Of a stretch of DNA of 38,780 nucleotides, positions 9,051 through 18,877 are shown one piece after another. The stretch covers positions 1 to 38,780 of the forward strand of contig JANYJP010000017.1 in assembly GCA_025358455.1 (NCBI GenBank), given 5' to 3'. The stretch comes from Bacteroidales bacterium. Lineage in GTDB: Bacteria; Bacteroidota; Bacteroidia; Bacteroidales; VadinHA17. Under the pieces are notes generated by a model. It searched no databases, was not told the DNA's origin, and saw nothing but the letters and a program-made list of their open reading frames with translations. How positions within the stretch are numbered: position 1 is the stretch's first letter; the number at the start of each line of letters is the position of its first letter. A program made the position numbers and the translations under genes.

Positions 9051-9616
9051 TTTATTCCATTTTTTTCCCATAGTTCACTTATAGTATTAAGGCTATACTG
9101 AGACTTTATAAGTGGCAAATGTTGTGCTAGTTCCTCAGAGGTAAAGCGGACCTTAACAGGACGACATGGGCTTCCCACGCATATGGAGTAAGGTGGTAGA
9201 GATTTTGTTATTATACTACCGGCTCCCACAATACAACCTTCGCCAATCGTAACATCCTTTAAGACAGTGACATTACCTCCCATCCAGACGTCATCCTCGA
9301 TTTTTACTGAACCAATCTTCCGTAAATCCCTTGTCGACCATATTGTTTTCCCTATGTTCTTAAAAATATGATCATCACATTCAAGTAGTAAATTCGGTCC
9401 GATAAGAACATTATTTCCTATTATTAAATTCCTGGCAGAAATGTGAAATTTAGGCGCTATGTAAATATTATCGCCTAAATAAATCTGACTTGGCCTGATA
9501 AACCTGCCTCCGGGACCTAGTTCATTATTTTTCCCCATCCTTTTTGCAAAAAGAAAGAGTTGAGGATAACGGATAATAGAAATCATCTGTCGTATATAAG
9601 GCCGCAAAGGATTCAT
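9047..9616 (-). CDS. Hexapeptide-repeat (left-handed beta-helix) O-acetyltransferase
   Basis: 189 aa, the size of the maltose/serine O-acetyltransferase-like group used in polysaccharide loci. Residues ~50-155 carry imperfect I/L/V-G-x4 hexapeptides ('IYLGDNIYIAPKFHIS', 'LIIGNNVLIGPN', 'VKIEDDVWMGGNVTVLK', 'VTIGEGCIVGAGSIITK'), ending with 'YSICVGSPCRPVK', the usual C-terminal turn that binds acetyl-CoA. A candidate catalytic His sits in 'ECDDHIF'. It would acetylate a sugar of the repeat unit from acetyl-CoA as a soluble trimer. The stop overlaps the next start (ATGA), and a 72-bp spacer separates it from the deacetylase upstream. Acceptor unknown. Confidence 0.88.
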   Translation of the reverse strand: MNPLRPYIRQMISIIRYPQLFLFAKRMGKNNELGPGGRFIRPSQIYLGDNIYIAPKFHISARNLIIGNNVLIGPNLLLECDDHIFKNIGKTIWSTRDLRKIGSVKIEDDVWMGGNVTVLKDVTIGEGCIVGAGSIITKSLPPYSICVGSPCRPVKVRFTSEELAQHLPLIKSQYSLNTISELWEKNGIK

Positions 9617-9688
9617 ATAGCAGATTTGAAATTGGTTTTTATTGAAAGGTTACGCTTCATAGAGTTATTAAATATCTTATTTTCACAA

Positions 9689-10465
9689 TTAGAAGGATGA
9701 ATGTTTGTTTTGTAACGCAATTATTTTTGCCAGCTGTTCGGGATAATCAAAAGTATATTCACGTTTACTTATCTTATCAATAATCAATCCACCTTCGTTG
9801 TAATCGGGATGAACCATTATCTCAAGTTTTTTATCTTCGCAGAAAGAAGGATCATTCATCAGCCTGGCAACTGCTTCAAGTTGATTACCAAGATAATCGG
9901 TGTAATTTGCCTGGTTCATTTTAATCAGTCTGTTTACCAGTTTCCGGTACATTTTTTTGTGAAACCTCGCAGATTCATTCATGTTATTAAGAATTCTCAT
10001 AGAAGGAATGTTATACTTTTTTAACAGTGTCTGAATAATCTGTGTTATGGTCCATATTTCATCAATATGATGATGAGTATCAATATGGGTGATTTGAATA
10101 CCGGATTTCCTGACTTTTTCTATTTGTGCAGAAAATTCATTGAATATCAATGCTTTATCATCACCTGAGAGGCGAAACAGGTTTTTTTTGTGTCGTTTCA
10201 GATCAACATTATTTTCATTGTAAAATAAATCAGTATTAAGTATATCCCTGGTTAACGGGATACCTTCTGTCAGATTTAAATGGATTCCAATATTGTTTGT
10301 TAGGTTATTCTGGTGTGCCATATCCACTGCTTCATCAAAACCTGGCATATTCGCCATTAATGTCGTACTTGTTATTGTACCGGACTTAAATGATTCAACT
10401 ATAGCTTTGTTAACTGATGATTTTAATCCAAAATCATCCGCATTAATTATTATTTTCTTAGTCAT
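9689..10465 (-). CDS. ChbG/YdjC-family carbohydrate deacetylase
   Basis: 258 aa, full length for the family. The metal-binding set is present: 'INADDFGL' with Asp10-Asp11, 'NIGIHLNLTEG' with His62, and 'ITHIDTHHHIDEIW' with His127 and the His131-133 cluster; a late 'VHPDYNEGG' completes it. Characterised members (ChbG, HpnK) remove N-acetyl groups from diacetylchitobiose or glycolipid sugars. Within this operon it probably deacetylates a lipid-linked N-acetyl sugar or the nascent polymer, in balance with the acetyltransferase next door. It begins 26 bp after the asparagine synthase stop, so it is likely in the same transcript. Substrate inferred only from context. Confidence 0.88.
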   Translation of the reverse strand: MTKKIIINADDFGLKSSVNKAIVESFKSGTITSTTLMANMPGFDEAVDMAHQNNLTNNIGIHLNLTEGIPLTRDILNTDLFYNENNVDLKRHKKNLFRLSGDDKALIFNEFSAQIEKVRKSGIQITHIDTHHHIDEIWTITQIIQTLLKKYNIPSMRILNNMNESARFHKKMYRKLVNRLIKMNQANYTDYLGNQLEAVARLMNDPSFCEDKKLEIMVHPDYNEGGLIIDKISKREYTFDYPEQLAKIIALQNKHSSF

Positions 10466-10491
10466 ATTCTAAACGGTGACTTAATCTCTGT

Positions 10492-12390
10492 TTATAAATT
10501 GCTGATATTATATCCTTTGGACCAGACTTCCAAATTAATGAATCTCCAGAAGGGGAATTCCGGATATTTCTCAGGATTCTCAAACTTTTTAATAATTTTA
10601 CCGGCATCCCAGATTTTTTTTGAGGAAAAGCTTTTGGAATTGATAATATCAAATATATAAGATTTAAATGCAGGATCACCGGAAAGATATTCTGTAAATG
10701 GAGTATTAAAACCTATTTTTTTACGGTTGTGAGTGATTGAGTCGGGCAACATCTTTCCAATAGTTTCTCTCTGGATAACCTTTGTAATGCCCTTATTGAA
10801 TCTCAGTTTATTCGGAATGGAAAAAGCAAATTCCATCAATCTGTAATCCATGAAAGGAGAACGGATCTCTATCGATTCCATCATTGATGAAACATCTTCA
10901 TACTGTAGGATATTGTTTAATGTTTTATGAGTAATATGATTTAAGAGGTACCTGTTAAGATTATCTCCTTTAAGAGAGAATTTCCAATCGGATTTATAAT
11001 GATTGTAATTTGATTTAACAAATTCTGAATTAAGACATGAGAGAGATTTTTCCATATACTTTGCCCTTAAGTATGAAGAGAACGGTAAACTAAGGGTAGA
11101 TTTGAACATCTGCGACAATAGATGAGATTTTGAATATTTGTTCAGAGAATTCAGATGATGAAACTCACTGAAAAAATTTCCTTTGCGTGACAATAGCTGG
11201 TCAAGTAAATGTACACCGGAAATATACCTGACATACCCTGCATATGCTTCATCACTTCCCTGCCCGTTCAGCACAACCTTAATTCCTCTCTCATTACATT
11301 TTTTCATAATGTTATTGTGTGCAATCGTAGCAAAGGAACTTACCGGATGATCTAATCCGTAGATAGTTTCTTCAAAGTCGTCTGCAATGTTTTTGGAGTC
11401 TATAACCATTTCGTGCAACCTGATGTGCTTGCACGTCTTAATAAACTCTCTTGCTATTTCAGTTTCATCATCTTTGAAATTCGGGAAGGATGCTATAAAA
11501 GCATGAATTTCATTTTGTTCCAGGTCGCCCTTTTCAATTAAATTGTCTGTCACTTTTGCAATGGATGAAGAATCAAAGCCACCGCTTAAAAGTATACCCA
11601 CAGGCACATCACTCCTGTAACGTAATCTGACAGCGCTTTCGAATAATTGAGAATATTCATCATGAATACTCATCGAATCATTATGTTTATAATTATTCAT
11701 TCCCAATTCCCAGTACTTATGAAATCTGAGTTGGTTATTTTCATAAATCATATTTGTCCCCGGCAATAATTCGGAACAATTTTCAAGAAACGTTTCACCA
11801 TCATTTATCCTATAACCGTAGGCAAGATATTCATATACTTTGCTAAGGTTTGCCCTGGTCAGGCCACAAGCCTGATGAAGTGATTTTAACTCACTTGAAA
11901 AATATAAAATATCATTATTCAGGTAATAATAAAATGGTTTCACACCGAATCTGTCCCTTGAACAAAACAGTACTTTCTTTGAGAAATCATAAATCGCAAA
12001 AGCCCACATTCCATTGAACTTATCGACACAATTAAAGCCATACTCGATATAGCTGTTAATTATTACTTCGGTATCAGATTTAGTTTTAAAAACATACCCT
12101 TTACTTATCAGCTCACTTTTTAATTCAATGTAATTATAGATCTCCCCGTTAAAAATAATTACGATGTCACCATTATTGCTTAGCATTGGTTGATTTGCAT
12201 CATCCGACAAATCGAGAATACTTAATCTCCTGAAACCGAAGCATATTGGATTTTTTATATAAATGCCATCTGAATCCGGCCCTCTGTGAGCTATCAGATC
12301 ATTCATCTCTGATACTGTAGATTTGAAATCCTCCCGTGTTTGAAAATCAATCGAATTGCTCAATGATATTAATCCAGTTATTCCACACAT
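10492..12390 (-). CDS. asnB: Asparagine synthase (glutamine-hydrolysing) family, exopolysaccharide-locus paralogue
   Basis: 632 aa. 'MCGITGLI' gives the Cys2 nucleophile of the class II glutaminase after Met removal, and 'AHRGPDSDG', 'IFNGEIYNY' and 'DTEVI' complete the glutaminase pocket. The synthetase half has the PP-loop SGGFDSS at 269-275, 'LNGQGSDEAYAGY' and 'IRSPFMDYRLMEF'. The family moves glutamine ammonia to an adenylated carboxylate. Copies like this are very common inside exopolysaccharide operons, where they are thought to amidate uronic acids or another carboxylate rather than aspartate; the AlgD-like enzyme here would supply a uronate. It is clearly diverged from the second copy at 36281-38257. 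It is preceded by a 166-bp spacer, so it may have its own promoter. The acceptor is unproven. Confidence 0.85.
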   Translation of the reverse strand: MCGITGLISLSNSIDFQTREDFKSTVSEMNDLIAHRGPDSDGIYIKNPICFGFRRLSILDLSDDANQPMLSNNGDIVIIFNGEIYNYIELKSELISKGYVFKTKSDTEVIINSYIEYGFNCVDKFNGMWAFAIYDFSKKVLFCSRDRFGVKPFYYYLNNDILYFSSELKSLHQACGLTRANLSKVYEYLAYGYRINDGETFLENCSELLPGTNMIYENNQLRFHKYWELGMNNYKHNDSMSIHDEYSQLFESAVRLRYRSDVPVGILLSGGFDSSSIAKVTDNLIEKGDLEQNEIHAFIASFPNFKDDETEIAREFIKTCKHIRLHEMVIDSKNIADDFEETIYGLDHPVSSFATIAHNNIMKKCNERGIKVVLNGQGSDEAYAGYVRYISGVHLLDQLLSRKGNFFSEFHHLNSLNKYSKSHLLSQMFKSTLSLPFSSYLRAKYMEKSLSCLNSEFVKSNYNHYKSDWKFSLKGDNLNRYLLNHITHKTLNNILQYEDVSSMMESIEIRSPFMDYRLMEFAFSIPNKLRFNKGITKVIQRETIGKMLPDSITHNRKKIGFNTPFTEYLSGDPAFKSYIFDIINSKSFSSKKIWDAGKIIKKFENPEKYPEFPFWRFINLEVWSKGYNISNL

Positions 12391-12556
12391 AGTTATATCC
12401 AGTTATACGTTACCAATGTTTTAAATAGTTAATCCTTAATAAATTATAAGTGTTTATTCAATGGAACGAATTCTTACACATCGAATTAATCTATTGATAG
12501 AACAAGTATCATATAAAAAAAGTTGTCAGAAGGGTAACTTTTATTTAAACAGACTA
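12391..12556. other. Longest intergenic spacer of the block (166 bp)
   Basis: AT-rich spacer between the GT2 stop and the asparagine synthase start, the longest gap in the twenty-gene run. I see no ORF, no RNA gene, no strong hairpin with a T tract, and no match to the Bacteroidota TAnnTTTG -7 element on the minus strand. It could still hold an internal promoter. Confidence 0.4.
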
Positions 12557-13477
12557 TCATCTTGCCTTCGCGTATTCATGATATTTGAAATTAAATAATC
12601 CGGCAAAACCACCAAGGCTTTCAGAGATTTTAATGATGCCCCAATATTTCCATTTCACAGGAAATAGAATTGCAGACAATGCCAATAATCCGGCAATGAA
12701 ATAAACAATACTTATCAAGGATTTTTTCAATAGCGAACTATATTTCCCCTCTAATTTCAAGATATATGTATATGTGATGGCACAACGAAAGTTTCTCATA
12801 AATAACCATTTTAATTTTGCTCTTTTTTCTGTTATAGCTTCAAATGCTTTGGCTTCTCTTGCCCAATATATTTTAGCTCCTTTTTTTAAAATAGTAACTC
12901 TGAAATAAGAATCCTCAGCACCGGTAGAATTAAACCGGTTGTCAAATTCAAGCTTATGTTTTAATAAAAAGTCAGTACTGATAATATAGTTACTTGTTTC
13001 AAAAACTTTTGTTCTTTGTTGGTCAGGGAGATCATGGTACCTGAACCAGTATGAGATATAGGGAGAAACCTTGTTCTCAAATTCAGGGAATACCGGTCCT
13101 ACCGCTATGTCACCTTTATTTGCGATAACTGTTAATAATAATTGATTAAGCCAATCAGGAGATGGATATTCATCATCATCAAGACTAACTATAAAATCAG
13201 GATTAAATTCCAATGCTTTTTTATATAGTTCATTTCTTACATTGGAAAGCCCTTTAACCGGGTAATTGCAGTAATTTAATTTCAGAATACCTGAAAGTCC
13301 GGTAGAGATTTCTTCCACAACCTTTTCTGCTGTTCTTTCAATATCATTATCAACCACAAGAATATTAATATCTTTTATTAATGCCCTGTCAATGTTGCCT
13401 TTAATAATACTGATCACTAACTTTTTCAGCATTCCCGGCCTTTTATAAGTAGGTATGCCAATTACTATTTTGTACAT
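12557..13477 (-). CDS. Glycosyltransferase family 2 (GT-A)
   Basis: 306 aa. 'IVIGIPTYKRPGMLKKL' is the GT2 opening, 'ILVVDNDIE' the first donor-binding segment, 'VKGLSNVRN' the typical 'N-R' region, and 'FIVSLDDDEYPSPDWL' the metal-binding D-x-D-like motif (DDD). 'NSTGAEDSYFRVTIL' is the ED catalytic-base segment. The C-terminal ~45 residues hold one or two hydrophobic helices ('SIVYFIAGLLALSAILF'), so the enzyme probably sits on the inner membrane beside lipid-linked intermediates. Predicted to add one sugar of the exopolysaccharide repeat. Separated by 63 bp from the glycosyltransferase upstream. Sugar specificity unknown. Confidence 0.87.
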   Translation of the reverse strand: MYKIVIGIPTYKRPGMLKKLVISIIKGNIDRALIKDINILVVDNDIERTAEKVVEEISTGLSGILKLNYCNYPVKGLSNVRNELYKKALEFNPDFIVSLDDDEYPSPDWLNQLLLTVIANKGDIAVGPVFPEFENKVSPYISYWFRYHDLPDQQRTKVFETSNYIISTDFLLKHKLEFDNRFNSTGAEDSYFRVTILKKGAKIYWAREAKAFEAITEKRAKLKWLFMRNFRCAITYTYILKLEGKYSSLLKKSLISIVYFIAGLLALSAILFPVKWKYWGIIKISESLGGFAGLFNFKYHEYAKAR

Positions 13478-13540
13478 ACGGTTAAATCTAATTAATCAAA
13501 AAAACTTTTCATATATAAAATATCATGCATAGAATTATTA

Positions 13541-14851
13541 TCATGCATATACTAAAGAGGAAATCACCTTTTTAAAGTGACTGGTTACATTTATTGAGTT
13601 ATGATTCTTCTCTGCAGTTTTTATAGCATTTTGTGCAAAGTATTGCCGTAGTTCTTTATCTTTAATTAACTGCTTTATCGCTGATGTTATTACATTAATA
13701 TCATTTTCTTTAATTACCAGTGCCCATTCAAGTTGCTCTGCATATTTTACTATTGCTGTTACCTCAGGAGCAAAAATTATTATTGGGGTTCCGCTAACCA
13801 TATATTCCGGAGCTTTTGTCGGCATTGATAATCGTATATATTTAATGGATTTTTGCGAAAAGTCATAAGGTAAAAGAAGAAAATCAGATTCAGAAAAAAC
13901 TTTAGGCAGATCGTTATATTCGACAAAACTTTTATGCACAACGCATTCATAATTTTCAAACCACAATGGTTTTTCTTTTGTTTGTAAAATGAATTTCATG
14001 GATATATTCAGTTCCTCATTTACCTGTTGTATTGCTCTGGCAATCAATTCTAAAGATGTTTCAATCCCTAATCCGATCCGCCCGGCATAAAGGATTGTCG
14101 GATTGACATTCAGTTCATAACTCAATTTCTGGTACTTTTTCCAGAATTCAATATCAATTGCATTATGAAATGTTATGAATGTTTTATGATACCTGATTTT
14201 ATATTCATGAGCCATTTCATCGCTGATACTCATTAAAACCGCAGATCCGTCCAGCAAAACCCTAAACTCCTTGTCAATTTTCTCATACCAGTAGTTTTTA
14301 AATAACCCTGTTTCATTTATTATAGAAGGCCAGTCATCCATCATATGATAAATAAGCGGTTTTTTAAGATACGCTTGTACGGAAATACAAAACAAATTAT
14401 CGGCCCTTGATGTGGTTTGTGAATAAATGACATCGGGTTTAAAATCATCTACCCATTCACAAAACTCTTTTGATATTTCAATCTTCGAGCTACAATGATA
14501 CAGACCTATGTAATTTAAAACAGGATAAAAATATTTCATTATTAAATTAACTCGTAGTTCTGACCTGGGCTGAGTAAGATCCTGAAACCGGCTGTTATCG
14601 AAAGTTACCAGACCTGAGAAATATTTTCGTTTGAACAGACTAAAAGGGAATAACCATTTGTGTTCTTTATATCCAAGCTGATAGTAGGTATTACACACTT
14701 CTGTATCAATATTATCCAGTAGCAGGTAACCGGAACAGGCTACTGCAATTTTATCTTTATCCCATCCTTTAAACAGATTTGTTAAGGTAATCCCACCTCC
14801 GGTATTGTTGTTAAATGGTTGTCCAATAATTAAAACTTTGGGTAAGTCCAT
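13541..14851 (-). CDS. Glycosyltransferase, GT4-like
   Basis: 436 aa. The N-terminus 'KVLIIGQPFNNNTGGGITL' carries the glycine-rich loop after the first Rossmann strand of GT-B enzymes. 'IYSQTTSRADNL' and 'LIYHMMDDWPS' match the acceptor-domain pattern, and 'TILYAGRIGLGIETSLELI' starts the donor domain. 'SMPTKAPEYMVSGTPIIIFAP' occupies the place of the E-x7-E loop. A cytoplasmic sugar transferase of the repeat-unit pathway is the simplest role. It lies between the Wzy-like gene (82 bp upstream) and the GT2 (63 bp downstream), all on one strand. Family assignment is by motif; donor and acceptor are unknown. Confidence 0.8.
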   Translation of the reverse strand: MDLPKVLIIGQPFNNNTGGGITLTNLFKGWDKDKIAVACSGYLLLDNIDTEVCNTYYQLGYKEHKWLFPFSLFKRKYFSGLVTFDNSRFQDLTQPRSELRVNLIMKYFYPVLNYIGLYHCSSKIEISKEFCEWVDDFKPDVIYSQTTSRADNLFCISVQAYLKKPLIYHMMDDWPSIINETGLFKNYWYEKIDKEFRVLLDGSAVLMSISDEMAHEYKIRYHKTFITFHNAIDIEFWKKYQKLSYELNVNPTILYAGRIGLGIETSLELIARAIQQVNEELNISMKFILQTKEKPLWFENYECVVHKSFVEYNDLPKVFSESDFLLLPYDFSQKSIKYIRLSMPTKAPEYMVSGTPIIIFAPEVTAIVKYAEQLEWALVIKENDINVITSAIKQLIKDKELRQYFAQNAIKTAEKNHNSINVTSHFKKVISSLVYA

Positions 14852-14933
14852 ATTGTATCTTGAAAATTTAGTTTAAACAGATTATATTATTAAGAGTTGC
14901 TGTATTAATGAATTGAAAATTATGATTGAAAAA

Positions 14934-16190
14934 TTACTTCGTGAATATTTCAATCACAGTACTTTCCGGAGTATCTCTTATAGTTTTAGAATAACAAATT
15001 CCTATTGAAATCCAGACTAAAATATAATTCATGGAAAATGAAGCAAGCGTAAGCGGATAGAGATTTATCAGAAATAATAAGATCCATAAACCTGCAGCTT
15101 TTGAAAGAGTATTCTTTGAATTAAATATACCTTTAATCATAGCAGGTATTGCAATGAGAAGAAGTAATACAAGGCTTATTATCCCGCCTTTCAGAATTAT
15201 CTGCAAGTAGCCGGTTTCTATCACACCTCTGTATGAAGTCAGAACACCATTATCTATTCCCGGACAATAATACTGACCTTCAATTCCTTTTCCTGCAATC
15301 CAGTCTGTTGTTTGCATATCATTATAAAAATAGGTTACAACTCCGCTTCTTGTTTGTTCATCCATTCTTTCGGTGATATAACCAAATAATCCTTCCCGGT
15401 TATTATTATAGAATCTGGTTCCCAGAATTGACACCACTATTATTATTAGGAAAGAGAAAAATAATACAACCACTTTTACTTTGTGGGAATAGTAATATAC
15501 CAGGAAATACAAGGTGAGTATGCTGACAGATACAAACATCAAACTTCTTCGGGCACGTATTGCAGCAAGCAGAAAAGTTAGTAGTATCACGGCCAGGGCA
15601 AGCAGCCGGCGCTTTTTTGTATGATACATGAAAGTAAGCAGTAAGAAACCACTCTGAAAGCTTAGGTTTTGTGAAAAGTATTCTATAATCCCCTGGCTTT
15701 TAAGATTTCTTCCTTCTCTCAACAGGTCTTTAATAAATAAAAGGTCATAAACGATATAAAATATTCCGAAAATAATAATAATATCAAATATCTTTTTATA
15801 ATATTTCAGGTCACGGGGAAAAAATATTACCAGTGGTACGAAATAAAGGAATATTCCAAATGTTGCATCAAAAAGTAAAAATTTTATAGACTGATAATTA
15901 GTGTGAAACCCCCTTAAAATCACAATAACCGTCCAAAAGGCATAAATTATAAAGATAGTTTTCAAATATGTTGTATCAAATTTCCACTGGAAAAGAATAA
16001 AAGCAGTGGGCACAAGAAGAAGAAGTCCAAGGATCTGAAACAGCTGACAATAAATATAATTTACTGAATCTGAAGTAGATATAGTAAAGCTAAGTGAATA
16101 CACCAGGAATGACAGCCAGAAATAAAAATTGGCTTTTTTAACCTTTGAGATTGATTCTTCGGAAATAATACCTGCTGAGATAACGTCCAT
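14934..16190 (-). CDS. Wzy-like polysaccharide polymerase (O-antigen ligase/polymerase superfamily)
   Basis: 418 aa with about ten hydrophobic helices spread over the whole length, for example 'FYFWLSFLVYSLSFTI', 'FGIFYIVYDLLF' and 'VVVLFFSFLIIIVVSILG'. A long extracytoplasmic loop (~270-330) has the typical pattern 'YRGVIETGYLQIILKGG' before the last helices; this Glu/Gly loop is usual in Wzy and WaaL-type proteins. It would join lipid-linked repeat units at the periplasmic face after flipping. The flippase is encoded two genes upstream, completing a Wzx/Wzy system. The start is 6 bp after the stop of the upstream glycosyltransferase. Sequence alone does not separate a polymerase from a ligase, but the locus favours polymerase. 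Confidence 0.8.
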   Translation of the reverse strand: MDVISAGIISEESISKVKKANFYFWLSFLVYSLSFTISTSDSVNYIYCQLFQILGLLLLVPTAFILFQWKFDTTYLKTIFIIYAFWTVIVILRGFHTNYQSIKFLLFDATFGIFLYFVPLVIFFPRDLKYYKKIFDIIIIFGIFYIVYDLLFIKDLLREGRNLKSQGIIEYFSQNLSFQSGFLLLTFMYHTKKRRLLALAVILLTFLLAAIRARRSLMFVSVSILTLYFLVYYYSHKVKVVVLFFSFLIIIVVSILGTRFYNNNREGLFGYITERMDEQTRSGVVTYFYNDMQTTDWIAGKGIEGQYYCPGIDNGVLTSYRGVIETGYLQIILKGGIISLVLLLLIAIPAMIKGIFNSKNTLSKAAGLWILLFLINLYPLTLASFSMNYILVWISIGICYSKTIRDTPESTVIEIFTK

Positions 16191-16196
16191 AAGAAT

Positions 16197-17426
16197 TTAG
16201 TTTCCTTTTGTTATGCTGTTTAATAAATCCATGTGCATTTTTACAATGTTGCTTTTCTCAAATGCAGGTAACATCGTCCCTTTTATATTGTTATCCAGAC
16301 AAAACTCTATCCCCCGGGCCAGGTCATCGGCATCTTTATATTTTGCCAGGTAGCCATTTTTTTTGTGCTCAATCATATCGGGAATACCACCTACCTCAAA
16401 TCCGACAACAGGAGCGCCACAACACAAACTCTCCATAACTGTGGTAGGTTGATTATCAGCCAGGGAAGGTGTTATAAAAAGATCTGAAGCATTATAAACA
16501 AGAGCGGTTGAAAACTCATCTTTTAAAAAGCCTGTAAACTTTGCTTTAAATGGAATCTGATCTGCAATTTGTTTTTTATATCCGGTACCAAATATTAAAA
16601 TTGAAATATTCCTGTTTTTCTGAGTTTCTTTTAATTTTTCAAGAGCCTTCTGCAGGTAACTCCAACCCTTATATGGACTTTCAATTGAAACAGCACCAAA
16701 GGCCAGAACGGTATCATTTTCATCAATACCCAGGATTTGCCTGACGACTTTTTTATCAACAGGCTTAAATTGCTGACTATTAATAATATTGGGAATATAA
16801 TATATTGGTTTTTCTTTTGTTAAGGCTGATTCTTTCGCGCAATTATAAAGCCATTTGCTTGGAGAAACAAAGTAAAGGTTGTTATATTTTGAATAAATTC
16901 TCAGCTTTTTATCAAACTCGCGCGCCGGCCAGTCAATCATACTTTTATCGGGGAACATCTGACAGGCATTGCAGGCTGTTTTATATTTTTCACATGTAAA
17001 ACTGTGATGACATCCGCCGGTAATGGTCCACATGTCGTGCATTACGAATATCAATGGTTTACCCAGTCTTGCTAATTTTTCGATATCCGACAAATTCAGA
17101 AATCCGCCCTGAACCCAGTGTATATAAATAACATCTGCCTCTTTTATCTGATCCAATCCTGAAATATCATTACCTAAGATCGGAAATGAATACTGACCAA
17201 ATTCCTTGTGATTATTCCTGGTCAGATATGATTGCATCTTATTATCTACCCAGGCTTGAATGGTCGCTGAAAACTTCAGGTTCTTCATTTCTTCAGTATC
17301 ATTAACCTCCTTAAATAATGAGAGAATGCCTGAGTCGATGTTTTCCTCGAGAAATGCAGTGTGAAGCTTGAATGCTGCTCTGCCTGCAGAAAATGTAGCG
17401 GCTTGTAAGTGAACTACTTTTAACAT
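16197..17426 (-). CDS. Glycosyltransferase family 4 (WcaC-like with Cys-rich loop)
   Basis: 409 aa. The start 'MLKVVHLQAATFSAGRAAFKLH' and 'IYIHWVQGGFLNLSDIEKL' match exopolysaccharide GT4 enzymes of the colanic-acid WcaC-like type. Next comes a distinctive cysteine cluster, 'MHDMWTITGGCHHSFTCEKY' then C..C, which is conserved in that subgroup and may bind a metal. The donor domain has 'LAFGAVSIESPYKGW', and the E-x7-E loop is at 'TVMESLCCGAPVVGFEVGG'. It probably adds a sugar to the lipid-linked repeat unit. It begins 16 bp after the flippase stop and ends 6 bp before the polymerase start, so the three are one unit. Confidence 0.88.
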   Translation of the reverse strand: MLKVVHLQAATFSAGRAAFKLHTAFLEENIDSGILSLFKEVNDTEEMKNLKFSATIQAWVDNKMQSYLTRNNHKEFGQYSFPILGNDISGLDQIKEADVIYIHWVQGGFLNLSDIEKLARLGKPLIFVMHDMWTITGGCHHSFTCEKYKTACNACQMFPDKSMIDWPAREFDKKLRIYSKYNNLYFVSPSKWLYNCAKESALTKEKPIYYIPNIINSQQFKPVDKKVVRQILGIDENDTVLAFGAVSIESPYKGWSYLQKALEKLKETQKNRNISILIFGTGYKKQIADQIPFKAKFTGFLKDEFSTALVYNASDLFITPSLADNQPTTVMESLCCGAPVVGFEVGGIPDMIEHKKNGYLAKYKDADDLARGIEFCLDNNIKGTMLPAFEKSNIVKMHMDLLNSITKGN

Positions 17427-17442
17427 AATCTATATTAAGTTA

Positions 17443-18822
17443 TTATTTATACCAGATAGCTGATTTCGATTTCTTAACAATAATCTGGTAATACTGAACC
17501 GGTGCCAGAATAAAGGCATTAAAATTTGCAATTACAGAGGCAACAAATAGAGAATAAACTCCCATATGATAATACTTGATCAGAATAACAGCAATTGCGA
17601 CATATAAAAATGGACTTATGATAGAGGATAAAAACTGAATCCTCAATGCACTTATTCCGTTTAAAAAATTTACATATTTCCCCCCGAATATAGTTACATT
17701 AAAAAATATAAATCCCCATAATGAAAGAGAAAAAGGAATATTTACCTTACCGGCTCCCAGCCAGAAACGATAAATAGCACCTGAAAATACCAACATAACA
17801 ATCCCCCCCAGTATCAACAAAATATTGAGCTGATTATATTTCTTAACACCGTTTCTTATCCATTGAATATCATTCTTTTTATAAGCCTCTGTAGAAGCCG
17901 ACCAGAATGGAATTATAAAAATACTAAATATCATATTCAGTATCCCAAAATATTTATATACAATGTTATACGAAGTAACATCGCCCGTGCCAAAATTCCT
18001 GGCAATAATAATATTAGCTGTCTGATACTGTGCAATTCCTGCAAATTGAATTAAGAAAAATACTAATCCTAAACTAAAAAGATCCTTCGCATACTTAAAC
18101 TTAATCATTGAAATTACCGGCTTAAATTTAGCGTATTCACCCTTGAATAAAATAAAGTTAGCTCCAACCAAAACCACAAGAGGCGACAGACAAAGGGCAA
18201 TTCCCAATTTTACCAGAGATCCCTGGGTGGTTTTTACGAGGATCAGAATAAAAATCAATGAAAAAATCTGGCCGAGAAGATCAATTAATGATGACTTTGC
18301 AGGCTGCTGATCTGCCACTAAAACTGTAGTGACTATTTTGATGACAAACGAAATACAAAAATATGTGAATACAATTACTGCTAAAAGAGATACTTCCGAT
18401 GCCATGCTGTCAGAGACATTCAGGATCGAAGTCCAGCTAATAAACGGATTAACAATTAAAAACAATACCCATATGCTGAAAAAAATGATGGCGAGGACCG
18501 CATAAGTTGTACTGACATAAATCTGTGCTATAGTATCGTCACCCCTGGCCTTTGCCTCTGCAAACTTATTGCGGAGTCCCTGTGTTAATCCAATATCAAA
18601 AAAACTCAGCCATGCGACTATCGAGCTTAATGTAAGCCAGATACCATACCTCGATGGATTAATATAATTTATTGTTAAAGGAACTAAAACCAGACTTATT
18701 GCAATACTTAATCCTTTAATGACAACAGAAGCCAGAATATTCTTTTTGGCTTTAACGCTTCGTTCATGTCCTTTTGTAATTAATTCAAAAAATTTATTAT
18801 ATAATGATTTAAAATAACCCAT
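17443..18822 (-). CDS. Wzx-type oligosaccharide flippase (MATE/MOP superfamily)
   Basis: About 459 aa from the Met at 18822 ('MGYFKSLYNKFFELI'). The frame stays open to a Met at 18927, but that would overlap the phosphopantetheinyl transferase by 50 bp and add a polar 35-residue leader absent from the family, so the inner start is preferred. 'IKGLSIAISLVLVPLTINYI' is the first helix and 'SRYGIWLTLSSIVAWLSFFD' the second, both typical of Wzx; roughly 12-14 helices follow, with 'FDIGLTQGLRNKFAEA' as the conserved polar loop. It moves undecaprenyl-linked repeat units across the inner membrane. It is the first polysaccharide gene after the thiotemplate genes, 55 bp downstream of them, and the only transporter-like gene in the window, so it could also carry a glycosylated or lipid-linked form of their product (inference). 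Confidence 0.88.
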   Translation of the reverse strand: MGYFKSLYNKFFELITKGHERSVKAKKNILASVVIKGLSIAISLVLVPLTINYINPSRYGIWLTLSSIVAWLSFFDIGLTQGLRNKFAEAKARGDDTIAQIYVSTTYAVLAIIFFSIWVLFLIVNPFISWTSILNVSDSMASEVSLLAVIVFTYFCISFVIKIVTTVLVADQQPAKSSLIDLLGQIFSLIFILILVKTTQGSLVKLGIALCLSPLVVLVGANFILFKGEYAKFKPVISMIKFKYAKDLFSLGLVFFLIQFAGIAQYQTANIIIARNFGTGDVTSYNIVYKYFGILNMIFSIFIIPFWSASTEAYKKNDIQWIRNGVKKYNQLNILLILGGIVMLVFSGAIYRFWLGAGKVNIPFSLSLWGFIFFNVTIFGGKYVNFLNGISALRIQFLSSIISPFLYVAIAVILIKYYHMGVYSLFVASVIANFNAFILAPVQYYQIIVKKSKSAIWYK

Positions 18823-18877
18823 ACATTTTAATTTTATTTGTAAAAAATTCCGGTTGGATGTTTGTTTAGACTTATCA

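Noticed and set aside
9051-9071. Longer N-terminus for the glycosyltransferase (Met at 9071)
   Set aside because: The Met at 9050 forms an ATGA overlap with the upstream stop and starts right at the first beta strand.
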